A DNA stretch of 64,000 bases from Pleionea sp. CnH1-48 (GTDB lineage: Bacteria > Pseudomonadota > Gammaproteobacteria > Enterobacterales > Kangiellaceae): contig NZ_JAMXSB010000001.1 in NCBI RefSeq assembly GCF_024124665.1, positions 186,001 through 250,000 of the forward strand. The letters are read 5' to 3'. Positions 24,715 through 38,300 of the stretch are shown piece by piece. The position numbers and the translations under genes were made by a program. The notes under the pieces were generated by a model, which was given only the letters and a program-made list of their open reading frames with translations, made no database searches and was not told where the DNA came from. How positions within the stretch are numbered: position 1 is the first letter of the stretch; the number at the start of each line of letters is the position of its first letter.

Positions 24715-25644
24715 TTAAGGCATCAACTCTTCTTGATCGGCGCCTTCTTTCTCTACTTCTGGTGGCATCAAATCTTCTTTTGTCACACCCAACAGTAAAG
24801 CCGATGTACTTGCAACATAAATAGAAGAGTAAGTACCAATCAGTACACCAATCAATAATGCAACCGCAAAGCCATTGATCAACTCACCGCCTAAGAAGAA
24901 CAAGGCGAGAAGCACGAGCAACGTTGTGATCGATGTAATCAATGTACGCGAGAAGGTCTGATTCAAAGAACGATTCATCACTTCTTCTGGAGTGCCTTTA
25001 CGCATTCTTAAAAAGTTTTCTCGAATACGGTCATAAACAACAATGGTGTCATTAAGCGAGTAACCAATGACCGCCAAAATCGCCGCCAATACCGTTTGAT
25101 CAAACTCTTTGCCTAGCATAGAGAAGATACCCACTACAATCAGTACGTCGTGAGCCAAGGCGATAACAGAACCAACAGCAAACTTCCACTCAAAGCGCAT
25201 GGCAACGTAGACCATGATACATAAAAGCGCTGTTAATAACGCTAGACCACCGTCGTCACGTAACTGCTCACCATAAACAGGTCCAACAAATTCGTTTCTT
25301 AATGAAACCGCTTGTGGATCCAGTTGTTTGACCAGATTAAATACGTTGTTGCCAACTTCGTCCGATTTCTTACCTTCAATAATAGGCAGACGAATAGTGA
25401 TTTCGGATGATGTACCAAAGTTCTGTACAACCGCACCACCGAAACCGCCCTCTTCAAGCTTTTCTCGTACTTTAGCTAAATCAGCCGCTTCAGAGAATCC
25501 AACTTGAACCAATGTACCGCCAGTAAAGTCCAGACCAAAGTTCAAACCACGGCTTGTCAATGATGCAATAGAAGCAATCAACAGAATGATAGAAAAGACA
25601 ATGGCAATCTTTCGATACTGTAAAAAAGGAAACTTAGTTTTCAT
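24715..25644 (-). CDS. secF: Protein translocase subunit SecF
   Basis: 309-residue inner membrane RND-type protein that with SecD uses proton motive force to pull proteins across after SecYEG. Six membrane segments; first periplasmic domain holds the Sec_GG motif GLNFGLDFTGGTLVQV. The SecD/SecF signature with YSLNDTIVVYDRIREN is in TM4-5. Acidic C-terminal tail. 13 bases after secD; last gene of the queA-tgt-yajC-secD-secF unit. Confidence 0.98.
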   Translation of the reverse strand: MKTKFPFLQYRKIAIVFSIILLIASIASLTSRGLNFGLDFTGGTLVQVGFSEAADLAKVREKLEEGGFGGAVVQNFGTSSEITIRLPIIEGKKSDEVGNNVFNLVKQLDPQAVSLRNEFVGPVYGEQLRDDGGLALLTALLCIMVYVAMRFEWKFAVGSVIALAHDVLIVVGIFSMLGKEFDQTVLAAILAVIGYSLNDTIVVYDRIRENFLRMRKGTPEEVMNRSLNQTFSRTLITSITTLLVLLALFFLGGELINGFAVALLIGVLIGTYSSIYVASTSALLLGVTKEDLMPPEVEKEGADQEELMP

Positions 25645-25657
25645 ATCGTGTCGCTCC

Positions 25658-27601
25658 TTATATCATCAATTTCTTTACGGGCTTACCACCGTAAATAGAA
25701 TTGGTGATTGCACGACTCACCATAATCGCCGTGAACATAGATGTTAAAATACCGAAGAACAGAGTAATCGCAAAACCAGCAACAGGCCCTGTACCAATCG
25801 CGAACAATATGAGTGCCGCAATCATGGTGGTAATGTTGGCATCGGCGATGGTTGAGAAAGCACGATCATAACCATTATGAATTGCTTGCGCTGGTGAGAC
25901 ACCTTCAGCTAATTCTTCTCGTATCCTCTCAAAAATCAGTACGTTCGCATCAACCGCCATACCAACGGTTAATACAATACCCGCCATACCCGGCAATGTG
26001 AGTACCGCTCCAATCATCGACATCATACCGACAATTAATACCAGATTTAGCAACAAGGCGATATTAGCCACAAAACCAAAGAACTTGTAGCGAACCAACA
26101 TGAAGGCAAGAACCAACACAAACCCAATTAAAATAGATTCCAAACCTAAACGAATATTCTCTTTACCCAGGCTTGGACCAATCGTACGTTCTTCAACAAT
26201 ACTAATAGGCGCTTTCAAGGAACCTGCTTTTAAAAGCAGCGCCAGGTTGCTGGCTTCTTGCTGGGTGAATTGCCCAGTAATACGGAACTGACTACCTAAC
26301 TGAGATTGAATAACTGGCGCACTAACCACTTCTTTATCGATTTTTTTATCGATAACAGTCAGCTGTCCATGTTCATCTTTAATGTAGTCACCAGACTCAT
26401 CGGTTTTATAAATCGGAGAAACATCCGTCAAAACAATCGCCATAGGACGGCCAATGTTCTTTGCTGTTTCTTTGCTCATCTTCTTACCGCCAGCACCATC
26501 AAGACGTACATTAATTTGTGGCATTCCGGTTTCGTCAGCAGAAGTACTTGCACCCGTAATATGTTCACCATCTAAGATGGCTTTCTTTAAGATTAACCAA
26601 GGACGCGCGCCACCTTCGAACAACAGCTCCGAATCGCGAGGAGTACGACCGCTGGCAACCACATCTTCAACACGACGCTTATCATTCACCAAACGGAACT
26701 CAATAGTTCGAGTATCACCGATAATTGTACGAGCGGTCGTTGAATCTTGAACACCTGGCAATTGAACACCGATACGTTCAGCGCCTTCACGCTGAATCAC
26801 AGGCTCAGCAACACCTAATGCATTAATACGATTACGTAAGATGTTGATGTTCTGGTCAATGGCGTAATTGCGGATCTCCTGCTCTTTGGCAGGTAAGATA
26901 GTAAAGTGAAGATTGAATAAGTCGTTCGCTTCTCTGTCATCAATTTTATAACCAGTCATACGGTTATTGACGGCAGCAAACGCTTGATCACGAATCTCTT
27001 CTGACTTGAACTTTGCAATCACGGTTTTAGAGTTAAGTGCGTTAACCCCTTCGTGATAAATTTTGCCCGCTTCGAATAACGCAGCTTTAATATCAGAGAT
27101 AACTTTTTCTTGTTCTTTTTCAAACAAGTCGTCGGTATCTACTTCAATTAAGAAGTGCACACCACCGCGTAAGTCCAAACCTCGCTTCATAGGATTAAGA
27201 CCTAAATCCCGTAGCCAGTCAGGAGTTGCCGGAGCTAAGTTGATAGCAACAACGATTTCGTTTTTAAGATTTTCGTCTTCATTGTTTTTTATAAACTGAA
27301 AAGCAATCTTTTTTGCTGCAGACTGTTCGTCTTGATCATTAAATCGAATCAAGCCACGACCATCGACAACTTCAGACTTGAAAGGTTTAACCCCTTCGGC
27401 TTCTAACTTTTTAGTAATGTTATCAACTAACTCTTCAGCAACAGGTGTGCCTTTTTTGTTGGAGATCTGCAACGCAAAATCTTCACCAAACAGATTAGGC
27501 AGTGCCAACAACATACCCAAGCCAATAACGAAGACAATTAAAAAATACTTCCACCCCTGATAGGTGTTCAGAGGCATTTGCCGTGGTTGACCCAATAGCA
27601 T
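25658..27601 (-). CDS. secD: Protein translocase subunit SecD
   Basis: 647-residue six-TM partner of SecF. TM1 near 15-35; large periplasmic P1 domain with the motif LGLNPMKRGLDLRGGVHFLIEVD. A long hydrophilic head follows (ILRNRINALGVAEPVIQREG). The C-terminal TM domain carries the conserved GMAVDANVLIFERIREEL motif. The length is somewhat longer than E. coli SecD (615) because of charged insertions in the periplasmic part. Confidence 0.98.
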   Translation of the reverse strand: MLLGQPRQMPLNTYQGWKYFLIVFVIGLGMLLALPNLFGEDFALQISNKKGTPVAEELVDNITKKLEAEGVKPFKSEVVDGRGLIRFNDQDEQSAAKKIAFQFIKNNEDENLKNEIVVAINLAPATPDWLRDLGLNPMKRGLDLRGGVHFLIEVDTDDLFEKEQEKVISDIKAALFEAGKIYHEGVNALNSKTVIAKFKSEEIRDQAFAAVNNRMTGYKIDDREANDLFNLHFTILPAKEQEIRNYAIDQNINILRNRINALGVAEPVIQREGAERIGVQLPGVQDSTTARTIIGDTRTIEFRLVNDKRRVEDVVASGRTPRDSELLFEGGARPWLILKKAILDGEHITGASTSADETGMPQINVRLDGAGGKKMSKETAKNIGRPMAIVLTDVSPIYKTDESGDYIKDEHGQLTVIDKKIDKEVVSAPVIQSQLGSQFRITGQFTQQEASNLALLLKAGSLKAPISIVEERTIGPSLGKENIRLGLESILIGFVLVLAFMLVRYKFFGFVANIALLLNLVLIVGMMSMIGAVLTLPGMAGIVLTVGMAVDANVLIFERIREELAEGVSPAQAIHNGYDRAFSTIADANITTMIAALILFAIGTGPVAGFAITLFFGILTSMFTAIMVSRAITNSIYGGKPVKKLMI

Positions 27602-27613
27602 AATGTCTATTCC

Positions 27614-27934
27614 TTAGTTAGATTCTTTAATCGACTTTAATGTGCCCTTAGGTAAAGTCGCTGTCACAGAGTGCTTCTGTAGGTTGATATCTACATTGTC
27701 AGCCAAAGTCACTACAACATAATGATCAGTCACCTTTTTAACCTTACCTAAAATACCACCTGCGGTTACAACTTCGTCACCTTTTTGGATACCAGCCATC
27801 ATTTCTTTATGTTCTTTTTGACGCTTCGACTGAGGTCGAATAATCAAAAAATAGAAAATCACGACGAACAAACCCATCATGATCCAAAAGCTGATTGGAC
27901 TTTGCCCTGCTGCTGCTTGAGTTGCTAATAACAT
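27614..27934 (-). CDS. yajC: Preprotein translocase accessory subunit YajC
   Basis: 106-residue single-pass inner membrane protein that co-purifies with SecDF. TM near residues 15-37 (ISFWIMMGLFVVIFYFLIIRPQ), followed by QKEHKEMMAGIQKGDEVVTAGGILGKV, the family signature. Twelve bases before secD. Confidence 0.97.
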   Translation of the reverse strand: MLLATQAAAGQSPISFWIMMGLFVVIFYFLIIRPQSKRQKEHKEMMAGIQKGDEVVTAGGILGKVKKVTDHYVVVTLADNVDINLQKHSVTATLPKGTLKSIKESN

Positions 27935-27962
27935 TTTTTACTTCCCCTAACTCTAATTTTAG

Positions 27963-30118
<2,156 letters not shown>

Positions 30119-30272
30119 GAAGGTTACAGACTGCGTCAAAAGGGCGCAATTTTACCTGAAAACGGCTCATGATTCGACAAAAAGCGGTATCACAGATGTC
30201 GAAAATACCTGAGTTTGATGGTACCAGGAGAAAATCTTGACTATTTAGACATCAACAGGCTTAGATTCAGCC

Positions 30273-30302
30273 ACAACGGCCAGAATATGCACTGACCGTT
30301 GT
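30273..30302 (-). terminator. Hairpin after the second pilY1 (weak terminator)
   Basis: ACAACGG-C-CAG and CTG-A-CCGTTGT pair with one mismatch around an 8-base loop, 14 bases past the pilY1 stop. No U-tract follows, so termination strength is doubtful. Confidence 0.4.
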
Positions 30303-30315
30303 AGGATAGATAGAA

Positions 30316-33300
30316 TTAAGGGTTACTGTTTGAATTCGAAGAAGCCGTCTCCCATTGACGCTTATGACGCCAGCGGATCGGCATCAGCGTTTTGGGCAAC
30401 TCGGGCAGTAGATCCTCGTAGATTTCGGGGCCAAACATATTTAGCGGCTTACCGTCTTGTGGCAACAAAATCTGTGGTTGCGATGGAATACCACTGCTAT
30501 TCAAATCAATATAACGATCATTAGGGTCCAAAGTGCCAGAGAAGTTATCGCCACGGAAAGGCATACCATCAGCAATATTAACCGTATAAGCGCGTCCATT
30601 CCCTTCTGGCGGCTTACAAGACTGCTGAATATGATTGGTCGGTGGAATGTAGGTAGTAAACTGAACGATACCATTAAAGGTTACCGCAGATGCCAACACC
30701 TTCTCACCTTTGTCTTTGAAGGTGATATACCAACCTTTAAGATCTTTATCTTTAATCCCTTCTGCCGCGTCGCTCACGCCGTCTTTATCAGCATCGCCCA
30801 AAACGTTGGTAACATCTAATAAATCATCAATCTTTAATTCATCGATCCACTCATTCGACAAGGCTTTTTCGTCACGAATAACAAAGAAGCGGTCTTCTAC
30901 CTTGGCATTTAATGGATGGGCTCGATAACCCGATCCTATTGCCAGAGTAATATAGCGGCGACCCGTTAACACGTCTTGATTAATCGATGCATCAGGATTG
31001 TAGAAGAAACGGCGGTTATCTTTGGCAGAAGTATTATCGGTGTCACCGAGCTGCGCAATTCTGCCCCCTGTTATGGTTCGTTTTTCATTATCAATGTCAA
31101 AACGGAATACCTGCGCTTTGGTATCCGCAACATAAAACTTGTCGAACAGACCGTCGCCATCCAGATCGAAGATCTTAACGTCTCCGGGCACTCCATTCAT
31201 AGTACTAACAAGTCCCACTTTGGCATTGGCAGGTTTCTTGGCCTTAGTGCTATCCCATATTTTGCTACCAGTCAGAGCATCTGCGATGTAAACACGGTTA
31301 CCTACTTTATCATTGTGCGCGCTGGTATCTTCGGTGTCTTGTGCTAGATCATAGCCACCACCAAATACCATGACTAAGCGTTCGCCACCACCACGACCGA
31401 TTTTCATTTTGCCGATCACAGGTTTTGACCAAGTTTGTCCGAGTTTTTCGTAGCCTGCGGTGTCATTAGAAATCGAGAACATCAAACGTGGTGATTTGTA
31501 GTCCGAGATATCCAATGCATAGTAAGAATCACCACCGCGTCTCATTCCGATATAGAGGTAGGCTTTCTCGCCAGAATCAACAACACCGTCATCATCGGTA
31601 TCGATATGATAAACCGTTGCAGAGCCATCAATACCATAAAGATGCGAGGCTCCAGTTTCATTCTCACGCGCAACATTTAAGTTCTTTAATAATTCCTCAG
31701 GAATAAACGCCCAGTTCTCTTTACCAGTCGTTGAATCAAATGAATGAACAAAGCCATGATTCGTTCCAGCATAAATTGCGGAAACATTAGGATAAGCCAC
31801 CAAAACCGGTTGAGAATGCAAAGGATCACCAATGTTCTTATGAGCCACTGCAGGATCAGCTCCATCAACATCATAACCTCTGGCCCACTGTATAACTTTG
31901 GTGCGTTCTGCATCAGAACCAACACCTAGCATGTTGGCTGTTATTGCACCGTTATCTTCAACGACTTTATTAATATCGGCAGTCAGACTTTTTTCACCAC
32001 CCAACTGAGTATAAATCTTACGATTAACTTCTAATCGACCTGCCACACCACCACGAGCAATAACACTGCCATCAGGAGAGCCAGACCAGTAACTGGTTAC
32101 ACCATCGTTAAAGTATCCAGTATTAGGATCAATAGCCACATTGCCCTCTTTATCAACAATCTTACGAGTCTTTTGATCCAGTCGATAACGTTTTACATTA
32201 CCAGGCCAAGACGCAGTACCCTCAGGTTGGAATAATGAGAAATAGATTTCTTCTGCATGAGACACACGGTTGTATTGGTTAACGGTAACACCGACTGATA
32301 CAAATGAGTTACTGCTTCTAGAAACACTGTCCGTCAAATTTTGTAAAGCCTGAAGTAATTCTTCCCGACTGTTTGCTTCAACATAAGAACCACCGCCTGC
32401 AGAAGCGACGTTTTCTAAAAACTCATGACTAAAATCAAAACCAATGGTGTGTGTTTTAACAATTTGTTTTTCTGGCAAATTAGCGCGTTGATCTTCTTCA
32501 CCTAAGAAACGAGCAATTTTTACCGAGCAATCTGAACCCGAATCCCAGTTTTCGCAAGTCTGATTCGTCCAACGATTGTAAGTTGAGTTAGTGTTCTGAC
32601 TGTGAGAAGTTGGCTCACCATCCGTTAACAAAACAATATGATTGGACTGACATTGATCAGTGATAGGCGACACATAGTTTGGTGAATTCGAATAATGTTC
32701 ATCTCGACAAGCTTCGCTATCAAGATTACCCGCGAAACAACCGTCACCACGATTTAAAATAGCTGAAGCTTCAAGTGCCTCTGGGCTACTAATTCGGCTA
32801 CTGGTTTTTTTGCCTGCACCGCGATCTTTACCATAAAGAACCCCTTCACCGCGGAAGTAAAGTCCAGCTTCCAATAAGGTGTCACTGATCGGTGTTGACC
32901 CATCAGCAATAAAATCGTTAACCGATGCTTTTAAAATATCTCTTCGAGTAAACTGATGATCCGTACCGTATACCGTTTTATAGCGAACCACTAATCTGGG
33001 TGCTCTAGAAGGACTACCAGCACTACGGAAATTGCGCCAGCCCGTGACACTATCCATCCAAAACGCCATAGCATTTTTGGGTTTCCAGTCTGACTTTTTA
33101 ATTAAGCTTAGAACGATGTCATTTAACGAGTCGGTACGATAACGCTCATTGTTTTGAGTAAAACCGTTAAGTTGCCAATCGACAGACGCAGAGGTTTTAT
33201 CAGCACGAATAATATCAGGAGCTTTTGATGGAGGTTTGCCAGAGTTAACAGCTCGAATAGTGGTTTTCAGATTGGTGTTATCATCCTGATAAGCGACAAG

Positions 33301-34395
33301 CTCAATATAGGAATCGAGCAAATTCGCATTGTCTGGAATATTGACTTGATCAAAATACAAACCAATTCGTGTAGACGCCTGGAAGCGCAATAGTGAATCG
33401 GTAGCGTTATAAGAGTTCTGATTAAAATCATAATAGAAATCATAATCTTGTTTATTAACTGCAACGGATTCTGTCACAGTAAAACATCCATTAGCACCGG
33501 GAGGTAAATTGCGATCAAATTCAATACGTAAGCGGGGTGCAAAGCCATTGGAGTTGCTGCTGTCATAAGCATGAGCAACACGGGTTCCAGAAATCGCCGA
33601 AATAAACAACGCCATGCTGTGACCGCCACACCATCCATTACGATCTACAACTTCCTGAATAACCGAAGTGACATCCGACGAAGAGTAAGACTTAGGCGTT
33701 GTATCTTGCCCAGAGGGTAACTCCCAAGATTCCGGTTTCCAGGCAACAGAGGCTCGAGTCTTAGGGCGATTAGATAAATTTTTAGCGCTGTTCAAAAATG
33801 GCTGAGCATCATCGCTAGCTTCAGCGGCAATAGAAAACTGTGTCTCACCCGTAGAATCATCAGCAGCAGAAAAAGTTAAAGTGGCCGAAGTAATTTTTGC
33901 GCCTTGCGGAATATCAACATTTTTAAAGCGCAGTCCCGTCAAATGAGTATTAGCAAGTTTCAGTTCTTCAGCTCCCAGAATCATTCGTCCTCCTTGAAGC
34001 TTGGACTCTGAAGCATCATTCTCAGAACTAGTAATATTACTTATGACCAGTGGATCAACAGGTTCATCAACCCCCATTACCGGTTGTAAAATGGGGCCGC
34101 CCGGTACGGTAAAACGAGCCAGGCCAACATTCACATCTCGTAATGAATCAAAAAAATCCAATAACACCTCTCGCATGGTTTCAATTCGCGTATCTTGCGA
34201 ATTGGCGAGTCGATTCGTCATACTGCCTGATGTATCAAAAATAAACAGTATGTTCGGTGTGGTATCTTTTTGCTGAGCACGGCTGCCATAGAAGATCTCA
34301 ATATCTTCACCATAGGCGCTCCCTATTGATAAAAAACTGTATAAGCCAACAATCATTAGCGACTTCAGTCGCAGCCATCTCATTGTATTTTTCAT
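30316..34395 (-). CDS. pilY1: PilY1/PilC type IV pilus tip protein, second copy
   Basis: About 1359 residues. Signal peptide to about residue 29, then a von Willebrand A domain with the MIDAS motif D54-T-S-G-S. The vWA domain is interrupted at about 110-480 by two beta-rich modules resembling DNRLRE domains (each ends with a PRL-x-V/I-x-Y/F strand). It resumes at RRDILKASVNDF and reaches LLTDGEPTSH. The C-terminal half is the PilY1 beta-propeller with Ca-loop motifs such as DTDDDGVVDSG and DADKDGVSDAA. PilY1 primes pilus assembly and acts as adhesin or mechanosensor. Start is uncertain (ATG 34395 or upstream). It lies outside the minor pilin operon, behind that operon's terminator. Confidence 0.92.
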   Translation of the reverse strand: MKNTMRWLRLKSLMIVGLYSFLSIGSAYGEDIEIFYGSRAQQKDTTPNILFIFDTSGSMTNRLANSQDTRIETMREVLLDFFDSLRDVNVGLARFTVPGGPILQPVMGVDEPVDPLVISNITSSENDASESKLQGGRMILGAEELKLANTHLTGLRFKNVDIPQGAKITSATLTFSAADDSTGETQFSIAAEASDDAQPFLNSAKNLSNRPKTRASVAWKPESWELPSGQDTTPKSYSSSDVTSVIQEVVDRNGWCGGHSMALFISAISGTRVAHAYDSSNSNGFAPRLRIEFDRNLPPGANGCFTVTESVAVNKQDYDFYYDFNQNSYNATDSLLRFQASTRIGLYFDQVNIPDNANLLDSYIELVAYQDDNTNLKTTIRAVNSGKPPSKAPDIIRADKTSASVDWQLNGFTQNNERYRTDSLNDIVLSLIKKSDWKPKNAMAFWMDSVTGWRNFRSAGSPSRAPRLVVRYKTVYGTDHQFTRRDILKASVNDFIADGSTPISDTLLEAGLYFRGEGVLYGKDRGAGKKTSSRISSPEALEASAILNRGDGCFAGNLDSEACRDEHYSNSPNYVSPITDQCQSNHIVLLTDGEPTSHSQNTNSTYNRWTNQTCENWDSGSDCSVKIARFLGEEDQRANLPEKQIVKTHTIGFDFSHEFLENVASAGGGSYVEANSREELLQALQNLTDSVSRSSNSFVSVGVTVNQYNRVSHAEEIYFSLFQPEGTASWPGNVKRYRLDQKTRKIVDKEGNVAIDPNTGYFNDGVTSYWSGSPDGSVIARGGVAGRLEVNRKIYTQLGGEKSLTADINKVVEDNGAITANMLGVGSDAERTKVIQWARGYDVDGADPAVAHKNIGDPLHSQPVLVAYPNVSAIYAGTNHGFVHSFDSTTGKENWAFIPEELLKNLNVARENETGASHLYGIDGSATVYHIDTDDDGVVDSGEKAYLYIGMRRGGDSYYALDISDYKSPRLMFSISNDTAGYEKLGQTWSKPVIGKMKIGRGGGERLVMVFGGGYDLAQDTEDTSAHNDKVGNRVYIADALTGSKIWDSTKAKKPANAKVGLVSTMNGVPGDVKIFDLDGDGLFDKFYVADTKAQVFRFDIDNEKRTITGGRIAQLGDTDNTSAKDNRRFFYNPDASINQDVLTGRRYITLAIGSGYRAHPLNAKVEDRFFVIRDEKALSNEWIDELKIDDLLDVTNVLGDADKDGVSDAAEGIKDKDLKGWYITFKDKGEKVLASAVTFNGIVQFTTYIPPTNHIQQSCKPPEGNGRAYTVNIADGMPFRGDNFSGTLDPNDRYIDLNSSGIPSQPQILLPQDGKPLNMFGPEIYEDLLPELPKTLMPIRWRHKRQWETASSNSNSNP

Positions 34396-34893
34396 GGTTA
34401 ATGAATCCATAAGTTTGCTGTTTAATAGTCGCTCATCGATAGGCACAACAAACCCACTGAGCCCAGTTTTAAACACAGGCCCATTTCGACAAACGAATCT
34501 TTTAAAGTGTGTAAGTCTCTGCTAGGAGTAAAAACGAGTACAATCTATAACGGCTATCACATTCTTTTCCGTAAGCAGCGCCCAACTGATTGTGTTGAGC
34601 TTCGTAATCAGAAAACGCAGTTAACTCCGATTACGATAATGTCCATCAACGACATAAATGAAGAACTTTACTAGGTAAGGATTGTACCTAAATATCCAAG
34701 TTTATTTGCGAACAAAGTAACACTTCAAAAACAAAATCCTGTGACACTGGCAATATTTACCCGTTTAAGCGAATCAAATGCAGGAATGCAGCAAAAGATG
34801 AAAAGATTATTTCATTTAAATTATATTTATTTGCCATAAAACCCTATTAATTGTATTCCCTTACAAGAGTAACCACACTTTTAGAAAGGCATT
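34396..34893. other. Intergenic stretch between pilE terminator and second pilY1
   Basis: About 500 AT-rich bases that should contain the promoter of the second pilY1. No coding frame, RNA or clear promoter boxes were recognised. Confidence 0.4.
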
Positions 34894-34921
34894 AAAAAAC
34901 CGCCTAAAAAGGCGGTTTTTT
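34894..34921 (-). terminator. Terminator of the minor pilin operon
   Basis: AAAAACCGCC, loop TAAAAA, GGCGGTTTTTT; 7-bp stem AACCGCC/GGCGGTT (34898-34904, 34911-34917) with A/T flanks, 18 bases past pilE. Confidence 0.88.
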
Positions 34922-34938
34922 AATGAGAACAAAATGCT

Positions 34939-35367
34939 TTAGCAAGAAGCTCCACTCTCAGGCCAACAATTATGAGTAGTTCCTTTCTTATCCACCCAAG
35001 TTTTAACGCCAGTGTTAGTGAGTGTCAAACTGCCATCATAATCAGCCATAGAATTAACGGCTGTCGCCGTCAAAGTATACTCGGTGTCAGAAAGATTACT
35101 AATGGTAATGTTATAGTAAGGGCGACCACCATCTGCAGGAACCGTCGCAGTAAAAGTCGTCCCAGCAACTGCTCCCGAGTACTTATAATTAGCAGCTCGG
35201 TGACGCTCCATGGCATTTGCGGCATTCATTAGCGCACCCATTCCATCACTACGTTTACTTTTGGCGATGGACTCGCTATAGCTCGAATTGGCTATAGCGG
35301 CGATGATTCCAATAATAGCCAATACCACCATGACCTCAACTAAAGTAAAGCCTTTTGCTTTCATCAC
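34939..35367 (-). CDS. pilE: Type IV minor pilin PilE
   Basis: 142 residues. Class III leader MMKAKG is cleaved before FTLVEV, with Glu at mature position 5; hydrophobic helix to about residue 28. The globular part ends in a cysteine pair (HNCWPESGASC) typical of PilE. Processed by PilD and built into the pilus tip complex. Last gene of the fimT-pilVWXY1E operon, 17 bases after pilY1. Confidence 0.93.
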   Translation of the reverse strand: MMKAKGFTLVEVMVVLAIIGIIAAIANSSYSESIAKSKRSDGMGALMNAANAMERHRAANYKYSGAVAGTTFTATVPADGGRPYYNITISNLSDTEYTLTATAVNSMADYDGSLTLTNTGVKTWVDKKGTTHNCWPESGASC

Positions 35368-35384
35368 GCAATGACCTCCAAGCG

Positions 35385-38300
35385 TTATTTATGTTGCCAT
35401 TTAATAGGCATTAGTGTTTTAGGTAACTCAGGAACCAAATCTTCAATAGGCGTACGACCAATCAAAGTAATAGGTTTACCGCTGCCAGATGGTAACAAAA
35501 TTTGCGGAGCAGGAGGAATACCAACGCTATTTAAATCAACATAACGGTCATTAGCTTCAACACTGCCATCAAAGTTAGTATCACGATAAGGTGAACCATC
35601 CTGAATATTCACAGCAAATGCACGGCCACTACCTGCAGCTGGCTGGCAAGAGGCATTCGAGCCACCTGGTGGAATATAGGTTGTGAACACGATAACGCCG
35701 TTAAACGTAATGGATTCAGCTAACACTTTTTCGCCCGTGGTAGGGAACTCCACATACCAACCTTTCAAATCATTATCTTGAATTTGTTCAGCGGCATCGC
35801 TAATACCATCAGCATCAGCATCCCCTAATACATTCGTCGCGTTCAGTAGGTCACCAATCTTGGCATCCATAGGCCAAGAGTTGGTTAAAGCCCCTTTGTC
35901 TCGCAATACATAGAAGTGATCTTTAACCTTTTTATTTAAAGGATGTGCTCGATAACCTGAACCAATAGCCACCGACATGTAACGCTCACCCGAGTTAGAG
36001 TCTCTAACAATCGAAACATCGGGGTTGTAATAAAAGCGGCGATTTTCACTCGCAGTATCTTGATCCACATCACCTAAGTGAGCAATACGTCCACCCGTGA
36101 TCTTTTTGGTATCGTGATCAATATCAAAGCGGAAAATCTGAGCTTTAGTATCTGATACATAAAACTTATCAAGCAAGTTATCACCGTTCAAATCAAACGC
36201 TTTAACATTGCCAGGAACAGCGTTCATCGAAGATACAGGGCCTGCAGCACCACCAGCCTGAGTCGCCATAGAGCTATCCCAAAGCTTAGTACCGCTCAGT
36301 GCGTCGACGATGTAAACACGATTACCTTCTGCGTCAGTATTAGCTACCGTGTCTTCGGTGTCTTGAGTCGTGTCGTAACCGCCTCCAAACATCATCACTA
36401 ACTTAGGTGCGTCACCAGAGCCAATCTTCATATAACCAATGACTGGCGTTGACCAAGTTTGTCCCATGTTTTCAAAGCCACTGGAGCCTGCTTTAATGTT
36501 AAACATCAGACGCGGAGCCGTTCTATCAGAAATGTCTAAAGCATAGTAAGACTTACCGCCACGTCTCATACCAACATAAAGATAAGCTTTTTCACCACTG
36601 TCAACCAAACCATCGTCATCAGTGTCTTGATGGAATAAAGCAACAGAACCATCAATACCGTAGAAATGATCCGCACCGTCTTCGTTTTCGCGCGCTAACT
36701 TAAGATTTGATAGTAGCTCTTGCGGGATAAAGGCCCAATTCTCGGTACCATCATCCGAATTAAACGAGTGAACAAAACCATGATTAGTGCCTGCATAAAT
36801 AGACGACTTAACACCTGAACCATCAGAATAACTTAATAAAACAGGCTGCGAGTGCAAAGGGTCACCAACATTATTATGGGCAGCAGAAGGGTCATTGCCA
36901 TCAACATCATAACCACGAGCCCATTGCAATATGCCTGTACGGTCAGCGGCATCAATAGCACCTAACATTTCTTGAGTGATCGTTGAGTTAGATTCACGAA
37001 CTCGATTTGAGCTAGCTGTTAAATCTTTCGTTGAACCCAACTGAGTAAAGATACGACGATTAACGCCCAGTTTGTTAGCAACACCTCCAGCTTTTACGAT
37101 GTTACCGTCAATTTCTGTTGACCAATAACTGCTGGCAGAATCGTCAAACTCACCGGTCACAGCATTTACCGCATTATCACCTTTTTCATCAACAATATTA
37201 CGAGAGACTTGGTCAAGTGCATAACGCTTAATGTTGCCAGGCCAAGCTGCAGAAGTACTAGGCTCAAATAACGAGAAGTACAACTCATCGTTATGTGTTA
37301 AACGATTATACTGATTAACCGTAACACCAGCCGATACAAAGGTATTATTCGTTTTTAAAACCGAGTCAGTAATACTTTGCAAGGCTTCTAAAAGTGAAGC
37401 ACGGTCATCAGCCGTTTTATACAAACCACCACCATAAACTTCTGCCAAATCCTGCAAGAATGAGCTGGAGTAATCGAAACCTATCGCATGAGTCGTCACG
37501 GTTTGAGTGCCACTGACCCCAATCCCCTGATCTTCATTCTTCATAAAGGCAACAATTTTATTCGAGCAGTCTTTACCAGCATCCCACAGCTGACAAGTAT
37601 TTCCAGTCCAACCATTGTAAGTGGTAGCTGTTGCTGAATTATGAGATGTAGGAGCACCATCCGTTAACAGTACGACGTGGTTTGATTGGCAACTTGCCTG
37701 AATAGGAGAAATATATTTCGGCGAGTTGAAGATTTCTTCATAGCGACAATTACTGCTATTCAGGTTGTCATCAGAACATCCTGCTGGACGGAATAACACG
37801 CCCGACGATTCAAAACTTTCTACGCTACTAACACGATTATATTGGCTGCGTCCGGATCCACGTTTTGCACCATAATAAACAGGGTCACCTCTCATATAGC
37901 GAGCCGCTTCCATCAAGGTGTCACTGATAGGTGTATTACCACTAGCCTGAAAATCATTAACAGAAGATTTCAACACTTCTCGTTTAGTAAAGACCGTTGG
38001 ATCAAATACTGTTTTATATTTCACAACTAAACGAGGTGCTCTTACTGGAGAACGGAAGCTGTAAACTTGCTTGCGCCCGGCCCCACCACGTAACCAAAAT
38101 GCCATGCTATTACCGTTCGTCCAACCAGCTTTAGAAACAAGACCATTAATAATAGTATTTAGACTACTGGTTGAATACACCGAACGGTGTGGCGTGTAAG
38201 TAGGAGGTACCCAAGATATACTACCAGTTTTGCTGGCGTATCGAATATCGGATGCACCAGATGAAGGATTAGCACTATTGACAGCACTAATATTAATTTG

